Source of the DNA: Actinomycetales bacterium
Lineage (GTDB): Bacteria > Actinomycetota > Actinomycetes > Actinomycetales > Cellulomonadaceae
NCBI GenBank assembly: GCA_012514835.1
Contig: JAAYZM010000023.1
Location: 1-17,473, forward strand
Reading direction: 5' to 3'
DNA: 17,473 nucleotides
Part shown: positions 6,180 to 12,527 of the stretch, piece after piece
Layout: every line of letters starts with the position of its first letter
How positions within the stretch are numbered: position 1 is the stretch's first letter
Notes under the pieces: model-generated
Database searches by the model: none
Told to the model about the DNA's origin: nothing
Seen by the model: the letters and a program-made list of their open reading frames with translations, nothing else
Translations under genes and position numbers: made by a program

Positions 6180-9100
6180 GAGGTGACGGGCAGCGCGAGG
6201 GGCGCAAGGTGCTCGGCCACGAGGTTGGTCGCCCCGTCGCCACGCTCGAGCCGTCCGCGCTCCACGAGGGCCGCCGAGGACCGTGCGACGGTGCGGAACC
6301 TCGCCCACAGCCCGGGCGAGCACACGACGTTGAGCAGCCCCGTCTCGTCCTCGATCGACAAGAACGTCACCCCCTGGGCCGTGCCGGGTCGCTGGCGGTG
6401 CGTCACGACGCCGGCCACCGAGACCCGCCGCTCGGGCTCGTGGACCATCGCGTCGCCCACCCGCAGCACCCCGGCCGCGTCGAGGCCCTCGCGCACGAAC
6501 TGCGTGGGGTAGCTCTCGGTCGAGACCCCCGTGGCCCACACGTCCGCGACGGACGTCTCGAGCGCGTCCATCCCGGGCAGCGTGGGCGCCTCGACGCCCA
6601 CCGAGACACCGGGCAGCGTGTCCGGGCCTTCCTGGGCGAGCGCCCCGGCCGCCCACAACGCCTCGCGGCGCTCGACAGGCCCATGCTCGCCCACCTCGCG
6701 CAGCGCCCCGGCCGTGGCAAGGGACTCGAGCTGGGCCGTCGTGAGCGCGACGCGGCGCACGAGGTCGCGCAGCGAGCCGAACCGTCCACCCCGCTCGCGC
6801 TCCGCGACGAGCCCCCGCGCGAGCTCCTCGCCGATCCCGCGCACCTCGGCCAGCCCGAGGCGCACGGCCAGCCCAGGGTCGCCGTCGTCGGACACTGCGT
6901 GGCCGTCGGACACCCTCCCCTCCCCGTACCTCTCCACCCCCGCCCGCACCGCGGACGCCTGGACGCACGGCCGCAGGACCACGACGCCGCGGCGGCGCGC
7001 GTCCGCCACGAGGGACTGCGGGGAGTAGAAGCCCATGGGCTGGGCGGCGAGGAGCCCCGCGTAGAACGCCTCGGGGTGGTGGACCTTGAGCCACGCGCTC
7101 GCGTAGACGAGGTGGGCGAAGGAGTAGGCGTGCGACTCGGGGAACCCGAAGTCCGCGAAGCCCTTGAGCTTGTCGTAGATCTGCTCGCCCACCTCGCGCG
7201 TGATGCCGTGGCGCGCCATGCCGTCCAGGAGCCGCGCGTGGAGGGCCTCCATGCGCTCGGCGGAGCGCTTCGAGCCCATCGCACGGCGCAGCTGGTCCGC
7301 CTCGGCGGGCGTGAAGTCGGCCACGTCGATCGCCATCTGCATGAGCTGTTCCTGGAAGAGCGGCACGCCGTACGTCTTCGCGAGGGACCGCTCGAGGCGC
7401 GGGTGCAGGTACGTCACGGGCTGGCGGCCCAAGCGTCGCTCGATGTACGGGTGCACGGAGTTGCCCTGGATGGGACCGGGGCGGATGAGGGCGACCTCGA
7501 CCACGATGTCGTAGAAGTTCTCGGGCTTGAGGCGCGGCAGGGTGGCCATCTGGGCGCGCGACTCGACCTGGAACACCCCCACCGTGTCCGCGGCCTGCAG
7601 GAGCGCGTAGACCCCGGGGTCGTCCGGCGGCAGGGAGTGCAGGGCGAGCTCGATGCCCTCGTGCTCGCGCACCGACGTGAAGGCGAGCCGCAGGGCCGTG
7701 AGCATGCCCAGGCCCAGGAGGTCGAACTTCACGAGCCCCGCGTCCGCGCAGTCGTCCTTGTCCCACTGCAGCACGGTGCGTCCCGGCATGCGCGCCCACT
7801 CCACGGGGCACACCTCGATCACGGGCCGGTCGCACAGCACCATGCCGCCCGGGTGGATGCCGAGGTGGCGCGGGAGGCGCAGCATGCGGTCCGCGAGGTC
7901 GATCACGGGCGCGGGGATCTCCGCGAGGTCCGTGGCCGACGGCGGGCGGCGGGCGGGGACCACGTCGTGCGTGTCGGAGCTCACGAGCTCGTCGCCGCGC
8001 GCGAAGGCGGACGGCTCGCCCGTCGTCACGCCGTCGGCCCGCGCCGAGCCCTGCCACCACGGCGTGCGCGGCTCGGGCGCCTTGAGGGTCCCCCAGCGCT
8101 CGATCGACTTGCTCCACGCGTCCTGCTGGCCCACGTCGTGCCCGAGCGCGCGGGCCGCGTCGCGCACCGCGGAGCGCGAGCGGTAGGAGATGACGTTGGC
8201 GACCTGCGCCGCGTGGCGGCGCCCGTGCACCTCGAAGACGTGCTGGATCACCTCTTCGCGACGCGCGGACTCGATGTCGATGTCGATGTCGGGCGGTCCG
8301 TCGCGCTCGGGGGCGAGGAAGCGCTCGAAGAGCAGCCCGTGGCGCACGGCGTCGACGGCCGTGATGCCGAGCGCGAAGCACACCGCGGAGTTGGCCGCCG
8401 AACCACGGCCCTGCACGAGGATGCCCCGCTCGCGGCAGAAGTCCACGAGCTCGTGGACGATGAGGAAGTAGCCGGGGAAGCCGAGCGTCTCGATGACGTC
8501 GAGCTCGTGGGCGAGCTGCGCGTACGCGCCCGGGACCCGCTCCGCGTCCGGTGGCCCGTAGCGCTCGAGGGCGCCGCGGCGCACGAGCTCACGCAGCCAC
8601 GTCGCCTCCGTGTGCCCCGCGGGCACGGGGAACGGTGGCAGGTTCGGGGCCACGAGCTGCAGGTCGAACGCGCACTCCGCGGCGAGCGCGGCCGCCGTCG
8701 CGACGGCGTGCGGGTGACGGCGGTGCAGGTGCGCCATCTCGGCGGCCGAGCGCAGGTACGCCGTCGGCGCCCCGGGGAGCCAACCGTCGTGCTCCGCGAG
8801 GCTCGACGTCGCGCGCACGGCGGCGAGGGCCCCCGCGAGGTCCGCGTCTGCGGGGGTCGCGTAGTGCACGTTGCCCGTCGCGACGAGGGGGGCGCCGACG
8901 ACGGCGGCCACGTGGGCGAGCGCGTCCGCCCGCTCGTCGTCCCACGGGTCCCCCGTCCGGGTCACCTCGACGGCCACGTTCTGGGCCCCGAAGAGCGCGC
9001 GCAGCCGGTCGAGCTCGCGGCGCGCGGCCTCGATCCCGGCGGCCTCGATCCCCGAAGCAGGGCTCGCACCCTCGAGCGCGCGCCGCACGGCCCCCTTGCG

Positions 9101-9538
9101 GCAGCCCGTGAGCACGAGCCACTGCCCGGCGGCCCGCTCGGCGAGCTCCTCGAGCCGGTAGGCCGCCTGCCCCTTGCTGCCTGTCGCGAGGTGCGCCTCG
9201 GCGATCGCGGCGGACAGGGCCCGGTAGCCGTCCGGCCCGCGCGCGAGGACGGGCAGGTGCACCGCGCGCGGGTCCGGCACGCCCGTGGGCGGGTCGAGCA
9301 CCTCGCGGCCCACCGCGTCCACCACGGGCAGGTGCAGCTCCGCCCCGAACACCGTGGGCAGGCCCGCCGCGCGCGCGGCCTCCGCGAAGCGGACCACGCC
9401 GTACAGGCCGTCGTGGTCCGTGAGGGCGAGGCCCGTGAGGCCGAGGCGCACGGCCTCGTGGACCAGCTCGGCGGGCTGGCTCGCCCCGTCGAGGAAGCTG
9501 AACGCGGAGTGGGCGTGCAGCTCGGCATAGCTAGTCAT
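6158..9538 (-). CDS. dnaE2: Error-prone DNA polymerase DnaE2 (ImuC)
   Basis: C-family DNA polymerase that performs mutagenic translesion synthesis after DNA damage. It is the catalytic subunit of the mutasome with ImuA' and ImuB. The protein is 1126 residues, a little longer than usual for the family. The PHP domain is N-terminal (AELHAHSAFSFLDG at 5-18, TDHDGLYG at 40-47). The polymerase core carries catalytic Asp417 and Asp419 in PDIDIDIE (416-423) and Asp606 in VKFDLLGLG. Also seen are GVFQVESRAQM (654-664), FQEQLMQ (728-734), AMGSKRS (753-759) and the C-terminal OB-fold VAGVVTHRQRPGTAQG (1041-1056). GVPLFQEQLMQ, MGFYSPQSLVADARR and the SRDFQ end favour DnaE2 over the replicative DnaE1. 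About 48 extra residues lie between residues 483 and 540. ATG 9538 lies before the imuB stop, an 8-base overlap that implies translational coupling. Confidence 0.97.
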   Translation of the reverse strand: MTSYAELHAHSAFSFLDGASQPAELVHEAVRLGLTGLALTDHDGLYGVVRFAEAARAAGLPTVFGAELHLPVVDAVGREVLDPPTGVPDPRAVHLPVLARGPDGYRALSAAIAEAHLATGSKGQAAYRLEELAERAAGQWLVLTGCRKGAVRRALEGASPASGIEAAGIEAARRELDRLRALFGAQNVAVEVTRTGDPWDDERADALAHVAAVVGAPLVATGNVHYATPADADLAGALAAVRATSSLAEHDGWLPGAPTAYLRSAAEMAHLHRRHPHAVATAAALAAECAFDLQLVAPNLPPFPVPAGHTEATWLRELVRRGALERYGPPDAERVPGAYAQLAHELDVIETLGFPGYFLIVHELVDFCRERGILVQGRGSAANSAVCFALGITAVDAVRHGLLFERFLAPERDGPPDIDIDIESARREEVIQHVFEVHGRRHAAQVANVISYRSRSAVRDAARALGHDVGQQDAWSKSIERWGTLKAPEPRTPWWQGSARADGVTTGEPSAFARGDELVSSDTHDVVPARRPPSATDLAEIPAPVIDLADRMLRLPRHLGIHPGGMVLCDRPVIEVCPVEWARMPGRTVLQWDKDDCADAGLVKFDLLGLGMLTALRLAFTSVREHEGIELALHSLPPDDPGVYALLQAADTVGVFQVESRAQMATLPRLKPENFYDIVVEVALIRPGPIQGNSVHPYIERRLGRQPVTYLHPRLERSLAKTYGVPLFQEQLMQMAIDVADFTPAEADQLRRAMGSKRSAERMEALHARLLDGMARHGITREVGEQIYDKLKGFADFGFPESHAYSFAHLVYASAWLKVHHPEAFYAGLLAAQPMGFYSPQSLVADARRRGVVVLRPCVQASAVRAGVERYGEGRVSDGHAVSDDGDPGLAVRLGLAEVRGIGEELARGLVAERERGGRFGSLRDLVRRVALTTAQLESLATAGALREVGEHGPVERREALWAAGALAQEGPDTLPGVSVGVEAPTLPGMDALETSVADVWATGVSTESYPTQFVREGLDAAGVLRVGDAMVHEPERRVSVAGVVTHRQRPGTAQGVTFLSIEDETGLLNVVCSPGLWARFRTVARSSAALVERGRLERGDGATNLVAEHLAPLALPVTSRSRDFQ

Positions 9539-11171
9539 AGCGGGCCTCGCACACCCAACCGCCCGCGACCCATGCGAGCAGCACGGCCCCGCCGTCGTCG
9601 AGCACGGCCTGCACGTGAGCCTTCGCGTGCCCGTCGGGCGCCCACCACCGTTCGGCGAGCGGCCACGGCCCCGCCCACGCGACGATCCGGGCTTCCCGCG
9701 CCGCCCACCGCACCCACGCGGGCGCGGCGCTGAGCGTCCAGCGTGCGTCGATCACCACCGCGCGCCCGGCCGCGTCGAGCACCGTGACGGGCTCGGGGGC
9801 GGGGAGCACGGTCGCGGGGGCCGGGGCGGGCAGCCTGCCGGGCCACGGGCGGTCCGCGGGCCGTTCCGCACGCTCGCTCGTCCCCCACGGCGCGAGGTGC
9901 ACCTGCTCGCGCACGTCCCGCCCGCCCTGGAGCGCGGGCGTGAGCACCGCGTGCGCACCGAGCAGCCCCTGCACCCGGTCGAGCGCCCGGTGGGCGCGCA
10001 CGTCCGCGCCGCTCGCCCCGCCCCACAGCCCGCCCTGCTCTGCGCCCGCGGCACTCACCTCGCGCGCCCGCACGGCGAGCCGCACGACGGCACCCCGTTC
10101 GGGATCGCCCTGGTCCGTGCCCGCCGCCCGGTCGAGCCAGCCCTCGAGCTGCCACCGGATACGGTCCGTGATACGCGCGGCCGTGAGCCCGCCCAGCCCG
10201 CCGAGGTCCGTGCGCCACGTGCGGCTCAGCTCCGTGCCGTGCTCCGTGAGCGCCACCACCTCGAGGCGCGCGCACGTCGCCGAGCGCGCGAGGAGCTGGG
10301 CGTGCAGGTCCTCCGCGATGCGCCGGCCCGCGAAGGTCGCGACGTCGAGCCGCGTGGCGGGCGGGTCGAGCTCGCAGACCGCCTCGAGGTCGGGCGTGGG
10401 CCGACGCCGCACGGGCGGGCGCGGGTCCTGCCCTCGCACGAGCCGGTGGGCCCATGCCCCGAGCTCGCCGAAGCGCGCCTCGACGTCCCCCGCGGGCAGC
10501 GCCGCGAACGCCCCGAGCGTGGTGATGCCGAGCCGCACGAGCAGGTCCACGAGGGTGCGCGTCGCGGTGCGTGAGCGCTCGTCCGCCGCCGCGTGCCCGA
10601 GCGCAGCCACGGGGTACGGGGCGAGGAACTGTGCCGAGGTGCCGGGCGGCACGACGGCGTGCGCGCGCGCCGCGAGGAGTGCCGCGAGGAGGCCGTCGGC
10701 GACCCCCACCTGGCTCTCGTGGCCCACCCGGACCACGGCGTCGGTGAGCGCCTCCGCGAACGCCTCGGTCGAGCCGTGGTACCGCGCCGCACCGTCGGCC
10801 GGGACCAGCAAGAGTCCGGGGCGGACCACCTCGATGCCGGGGACCACGTGCTCCGCGGCCTGGGCGACGGTCTCGAAGGCGACGGCGTCGCGCGCCTCGT
10901 CCGCACCGAGCAGGACGAGCTCGGGGCACACGCCCTGGGCCGTGCGCCGCCGCATGCCGCGCCGCACCCCGGCCGCGCGCGCGACGGCGGAGACGGCGAG
11001 GAGCCGGCGGCCGTCGTGCACGGCGGCGGGCTCGTGGGACGCGACCTCGCCCGCGCGCATCGCGGCGACCACGGGCCAGTCGGGGACCCACAGCACGGCC
11101 GTACGGGTGGTCACGGCACTGCGCGTGGGCACGGCGGGGGTGGGCACGGCGGGAGTAGGCACGGCGCTCAC
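9531..11171 (-). CDS. imuB: ImuB, Y-family polymerase-like mutasome adaptor
   Basis: Catalytically inactive Y-family relative that ties DnaE2 and ImuA' to the sliding clamp in actinobacterial damage-induced mutagenesis (established for mycobacterial ImuB). The protein is 546 residues. The N-terminal LWVPDWPVVAA (27-37) is the typical ImuB start. Where active Y-family enzymes carry the SxDE palm motif, this protein has LLLVPADGAARYHG (120-133), so the catalytic acid pair is missing. A helix-hairpin-helix-like region follows at about 213-240. QGGLWG at 379-384 matches the position and form of the mycobacterial clamp-binding motif QLPLWG. GTG 11171 is chosen because it overlaps the imuA' stop in GTGA. 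The start adds a short AVPTP repeat; an alternative GTG at 11114 would remove it. It sits between imuA' and dnaE2, overlapping both. Confidence 0.93.
   Translation of the reverse strand: MSAVPTPAVPTPAVPTRSAVTTRTAVLWVPDWPVVAAMRAGEVASHEPAAVHDGRRLLAVSAVARAAGVRRGMRRRTAQGVCPELVLLGADEARDAVAFETVAQAAEHVVPGIEVVRPGLLLVPADGAARYHGSTEAFAEALTDAVVRVGHESQVGVADGLLAALLAARAHAVVPPGTSAQFLAPYPVAALGHAAADERSRTATRTLVDLLVRLGITTLGAFAALPAGDVEARFGELGAWAHRLVRGQDPRPPVRRRPTPDLEAVCELDPPATRLDVATFAGRRIAEDLHAQLLARSATCARLEVVALTEHGTELSRTWRTDLGGLGGLTAARITDRIRWQLEGWLDRAAGTDQGDPERGAVVRLAVRAREVSAAGAEQGGLWGGASGADVRAHRALDRVQGLLGAHAVLTPALQGGRDVREQVHLAPWGTSERAERPADRPWPGRLPAPAPATVLPAPEPVTVLDAAGRAVVIDARWTLSAAPAWVRWAAREARIVAWAGPWPLAERWWAPDGHAKAHVQAVLDDGGAVLLAWVAGGWVCEARYD
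11121..11165 (-). repeat. Three 15-bp tandem repeats in the imuB N-terminus
   Basis: On the minus strand three tandem units of the form GCCGTGCC-N-AC-NNN encode AVPTP, AVPTP and AVPTR (residues 3-17 of ImuB). The repeat comes before the conserved ImuB N-terminus and could vary in copy number between strains. Confidence 0.85.
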
Positions 11172-11941
11172 CCGACGAGCCGCAACGTGCTGGTGCCCGC
11201 GGTCTTCCCGCCGTCGGACACCGGTGTGCGCCCCGGCGCCGCGAGGGGAAGCGTGAGCTCGACCGCGAGGGGCGCTCCCGCGGCGCCCCGGCCCGAGCGG
11301 GTCACGCGCACGTCGAGGCTGAGCAGCCGCCCGTCCCCTTCCCCGGCGCCCGTCCAGCCGAGCGTGCGCACCCCGAGCACGAGCCCCGCGCCTGGCCACG
11401 GGGCCGTGCTCACGAGGACGCTGCCGCGCTCGCGGGCACGCGCGACGAGGCGGCGTCGGTCCGCGTCCGTGAGCCCCGAGCGTGGCCCCACGAGCACCAT
11501 GTCCATGCCGTCGAGGAGCGCGGCGACCACCCCGGGCGCGTCGGGTCCCGGCTCGGGCACGAGCGCGACGCGGTCGAGGACCACGCCGGCCTGGGCGGCC
11601 GCGACGAGGCCGATCGAGGGTTGCCCGACGACGCCCACCCAGCTGCCCCGCACGCTCGCGGGGGCGAGGAGGGCGAGCGCGAGCGAGGTCGAGCCGAGCA
11701 CGGCCACCGTGGCACCGCGCCGCAGACCCGCACCGAGGAGCCGCTCGAGCTCGGGCGGCACGGGCAGCGGGGGGCGTTCGAGGTCCGTGAGCACGGGACG
11801 CGCGGGCTCGGGCTCGGGAACGGGAGACGCGACCGTCCCGACGGGCGCGACGAGGCTGCGCGCACCGGTGCGCTGCTCGACGCGCGCGAGCACCGCGCGA
11901 GCCCGCGCCTCTCGCTCGCGCGCGTGCGCCGTCGTGGTCAT
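11168..11941 (-). CDS. imuA: ImuA' (RecA-like SOS mutagenesis accessory protein)
   Basis: First gene of the mutasome operon, needed with ImuB and DnaE2 for damage-induced mutagenesis in actinobacteria. The protein is 257 residues from ATG 11941, with AGGAGG 5 bases upstream, a strong choice over the longer frame. The layout is RecA-like: a helical, charged N-terminus (1-30), a Pro-rich linker (36-62), then the strand ATVAVLGSTSLALALL (77-92) in the Walker A position. That loop reads GSTSLA and lacks the GKT/S lysine, so ATP binding of the RecA kind is doubtful. GMDMVLVG (145-152) sits at the Walker B position with Asp in an unusual place. The gene is under a promoter and LexA box just upstream, and its TGA overlaps the imuB GTG. 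Assignment rests on position, size and RecA-like pattern, since ImuA' proteins diverge strongly. Confidence 0.88.
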   Translation of the reverse strand: MTTTAHAREREARARAVLARVEQRTGARSLVAPVGTVASPVPEPEPARPVLTDLERPPLPVPPELERLLGAGLRRGATVAVLGSTSLALALLAPASVRGSWVGVVGQPSIGLVAAAQAGVVLDRVALVPEPGPDAPGVVAALLDGMDMVLVGPRSGLTDADRRRLVARARERGSVLVSTAPWPGAGLVLGVRTLGWTGAGEGDGRLLSLDVRVTRSGRGAAGAPLAVELTLPLAAPGRTPVSDGGKTAGTSTLRLVG

Positions 11942-11946
11942 CAGAA

Positions 11947-11952
11947 CCTCCT
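11947..11952 (-). promoter_or_regulatory. Ribosome binding site of imuA'
   Basis: AGGAGG on the minus strand, 5 bases before ATG 11941. It fixes the start of imuA' and excludes the extra 25 residues of the longer frame. Confidence 0.85.
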
Positions 11953-11963
11953 CACACCGTGGA

Positions 11964-11979
11964 TAGAACGTCTGTTCGA
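11964..11979. promoter_or_regulatory. LexA SOS box of the imuA'-imuB-dnaE2 operon
   Basis: On the minus strand the 16-mer is TCGAACAGACGTTCTA. The actinobacterial LexA consensus (TCGAAC, any four bases, GTTCGA) is matched at 11 of 12 fixed positions. It lies between the -10 element and the imuA' start, at the expected transcription start, where LexA binding would block transcription until RecA-stimulated LexA cleavage. Confidence 0.92.
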
Positions 11980-11987
11980 AGTCTCTC

Positions 11988-12016
11988 AGTACACGCTGAC
12001 ATCGAGGTCGTGTCAA
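11988..12016 (-). promoter_or_regulatory. Promoter of the imuA'-imuB-dnaE2 operon
   Basis: On the minus strand a perfect -35 TTGACA (12011-12016) is followed after 17 bases by TGTACT (11988-11993), four of six matches to the -10 consensus. Transcription would start at about 11981, at the edge of the LexA box. Confidence 0.75.
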
Positions 12017-12043
12017 CCCGCGCCGAGGGTGGGACCGGGGTCA

Positions 12044-12072
12044 CTGACGAGCTCTCGAGGGCGCGCTAGAAT
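12044..12072 (+). promoter_or_regulatory. Promoter of the arsR-sulP operon
   Basis: A -35-like CTGACG (12044-12049), a 17-base spacer and a -10 TAGAAT (12067-12072, five of six matches). The predicted start near 12079 falls inside the palindrome at 12076-12101. It is back to back with the mutasome promoter, the two -35 elements being 27 bases apart. Confidence 0.7.
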
Positions 12073-12075
12073 CCA

Positions 12076-12101
12076 ATGACTTGATGGATCCATCAAGTCA
12101 T
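12076..12101. promoter_or_regulatory. 26-bp perfect palindrome, likely operator of the ArsR-family regulator
   Basis: Each arm is ATGACTTGATGGA and the second half (12089-12101) is its exact reverse complement, with no spacer. It begins 3 bases after the -10 and covers the predicted transcription start. ArsR/SmtB-family dimers bind such AT-richer imperfect or perfect repeats at their own promoter, and the arsR gene follows directly, so autorepression is the likely role. It stands out because the surroundings are far richer in G+C. Confidence 0.82.
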
Positions 12102-12166
12102 GAGCACAACCCTCGAGCACGCACCGTCGGAGCCCTGCGTGCCCCGCCTCACCCACGTCCGTCCCC

Positions 12167-12172
12167 GGAGGA
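12167..12172 (+). promoter_or_regulatory. Ribosome binding site of the arsR-family gene
   Basis: GGAGGA with a 7-base gap to ATG 12180. It supports that start over upstream in-frame TTG/ATG codons at 12081 and 12084, which lie inside the operator. The untranslated leader would be about 100 bases. Confidence 0.75.
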
Positions 12173-12179
12173 CCCCCGA

Positions 12180-12527
12180 ATGCCGCTCTCCCCCGAGCGC
12201 CCCCTGCACGCCCACAAGGCCGACCTCTTCAAGGCGCTCGCCCACCCCGTGCGCGTGCGCACCCTCGAGCTCCTCGCCGAGGGCGAGACCCCCGTCAGCG
12301 AGCTGCTCGCCGCGACCGGGATCGAGGCCTCGCACCTGTCCCAGCACCTCGGGGTGCTGCGCAACGCGGGCGTCGTGACGGCCCGCCGTGAGGGCAACGC
12401 GGTGCACTACCGGCTCGAGCACCCTGCGCTCGCCGAGATGCTCGCCGCCGCCCGCGTGGTCCTGGGCGACCGGCTCGCTCGCACCCGTGAGGCCCTCGCC
12501 GAGCTCGAGGCCGGTGAGGACGCGTGA
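12180..12527 (+). CDS. ArsR/SmtB-family winged-helix transcriptional regulator
   Basis: Small dimeric DNA-binding repressor, 115 residues, probably controlling its own operon through the palindrome just upstream. The winged helix-turn-helix is clear: KADLFKALAHPVRVRTLELL (about 16-35), recognition region TPVSELLAATGIEASHLSQHLGVLRNAGVV (about 40-69), wing TARREGNAVHYRL (70-82). The C-terminal helix (84-110) would form the dimer interface. The protein contains no cysteine, so the ELCVCDL-type arsenic or cadmium site is absent, and I see no clear His/Asp pair set for the alpha-5 zinc site. The signal is therefore unknown. The start at ATG 12180 has a good ribosome binding site. Its TGA overlaps the GTG of the SulP gene by 4 bases, so the two are translated as one unit. 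Confidence 0.9.
   Translation: MPLSPERPLHAHKADLFKALAHPVRVRTLELLAEGETPVSELLAATGIEASHLSQHLGVLRNAGVVTARREGNAVHYRLEHPALAEMLAAARVVLGDRLARTREALAELEAGEDA

Noticed and set aside
6156..6188. Stem CGTCAC/GTGACG at the end of dnaE2 as a terminator
   Set aside because: Only 6 pairs with a 21-base loop, partly inside the coding region, and explained by the tandem duplication.
5052..8381. 1109-residue open frame on the minus strand
   Set aside because: Out-of-frame reading of dnaE2 and antisense of the AI-2E gene, with low-complexity Arg/Ala/Pro composition.
8998..9060. Short repeat encoding GIEAAGIEAA in dnaE2
   Set aside because: Two short imperfect copies in a helical segment of the PHP-side linker, within normal coding variation.
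6209..9733. 1174-residue open frame on the plus strand
   Set aside because: It is the antisense of dnaE2, Arg/Glu/His-rich with no recognisable domain; dnaE2 has all family motifs. Long shadow frames are expected at this GC content.
12081..12179. N-terminal extension of the ArsR-family protein from TTG 12081 or ATG 12084
   Set aside because: Those codons are inside the palindrome near the predicted transcription start, the extra residues are Pro/Arg-rich, and GGAGGA lies 7 bases before ATG 12180. A leaderless start cannot be fully excluded.
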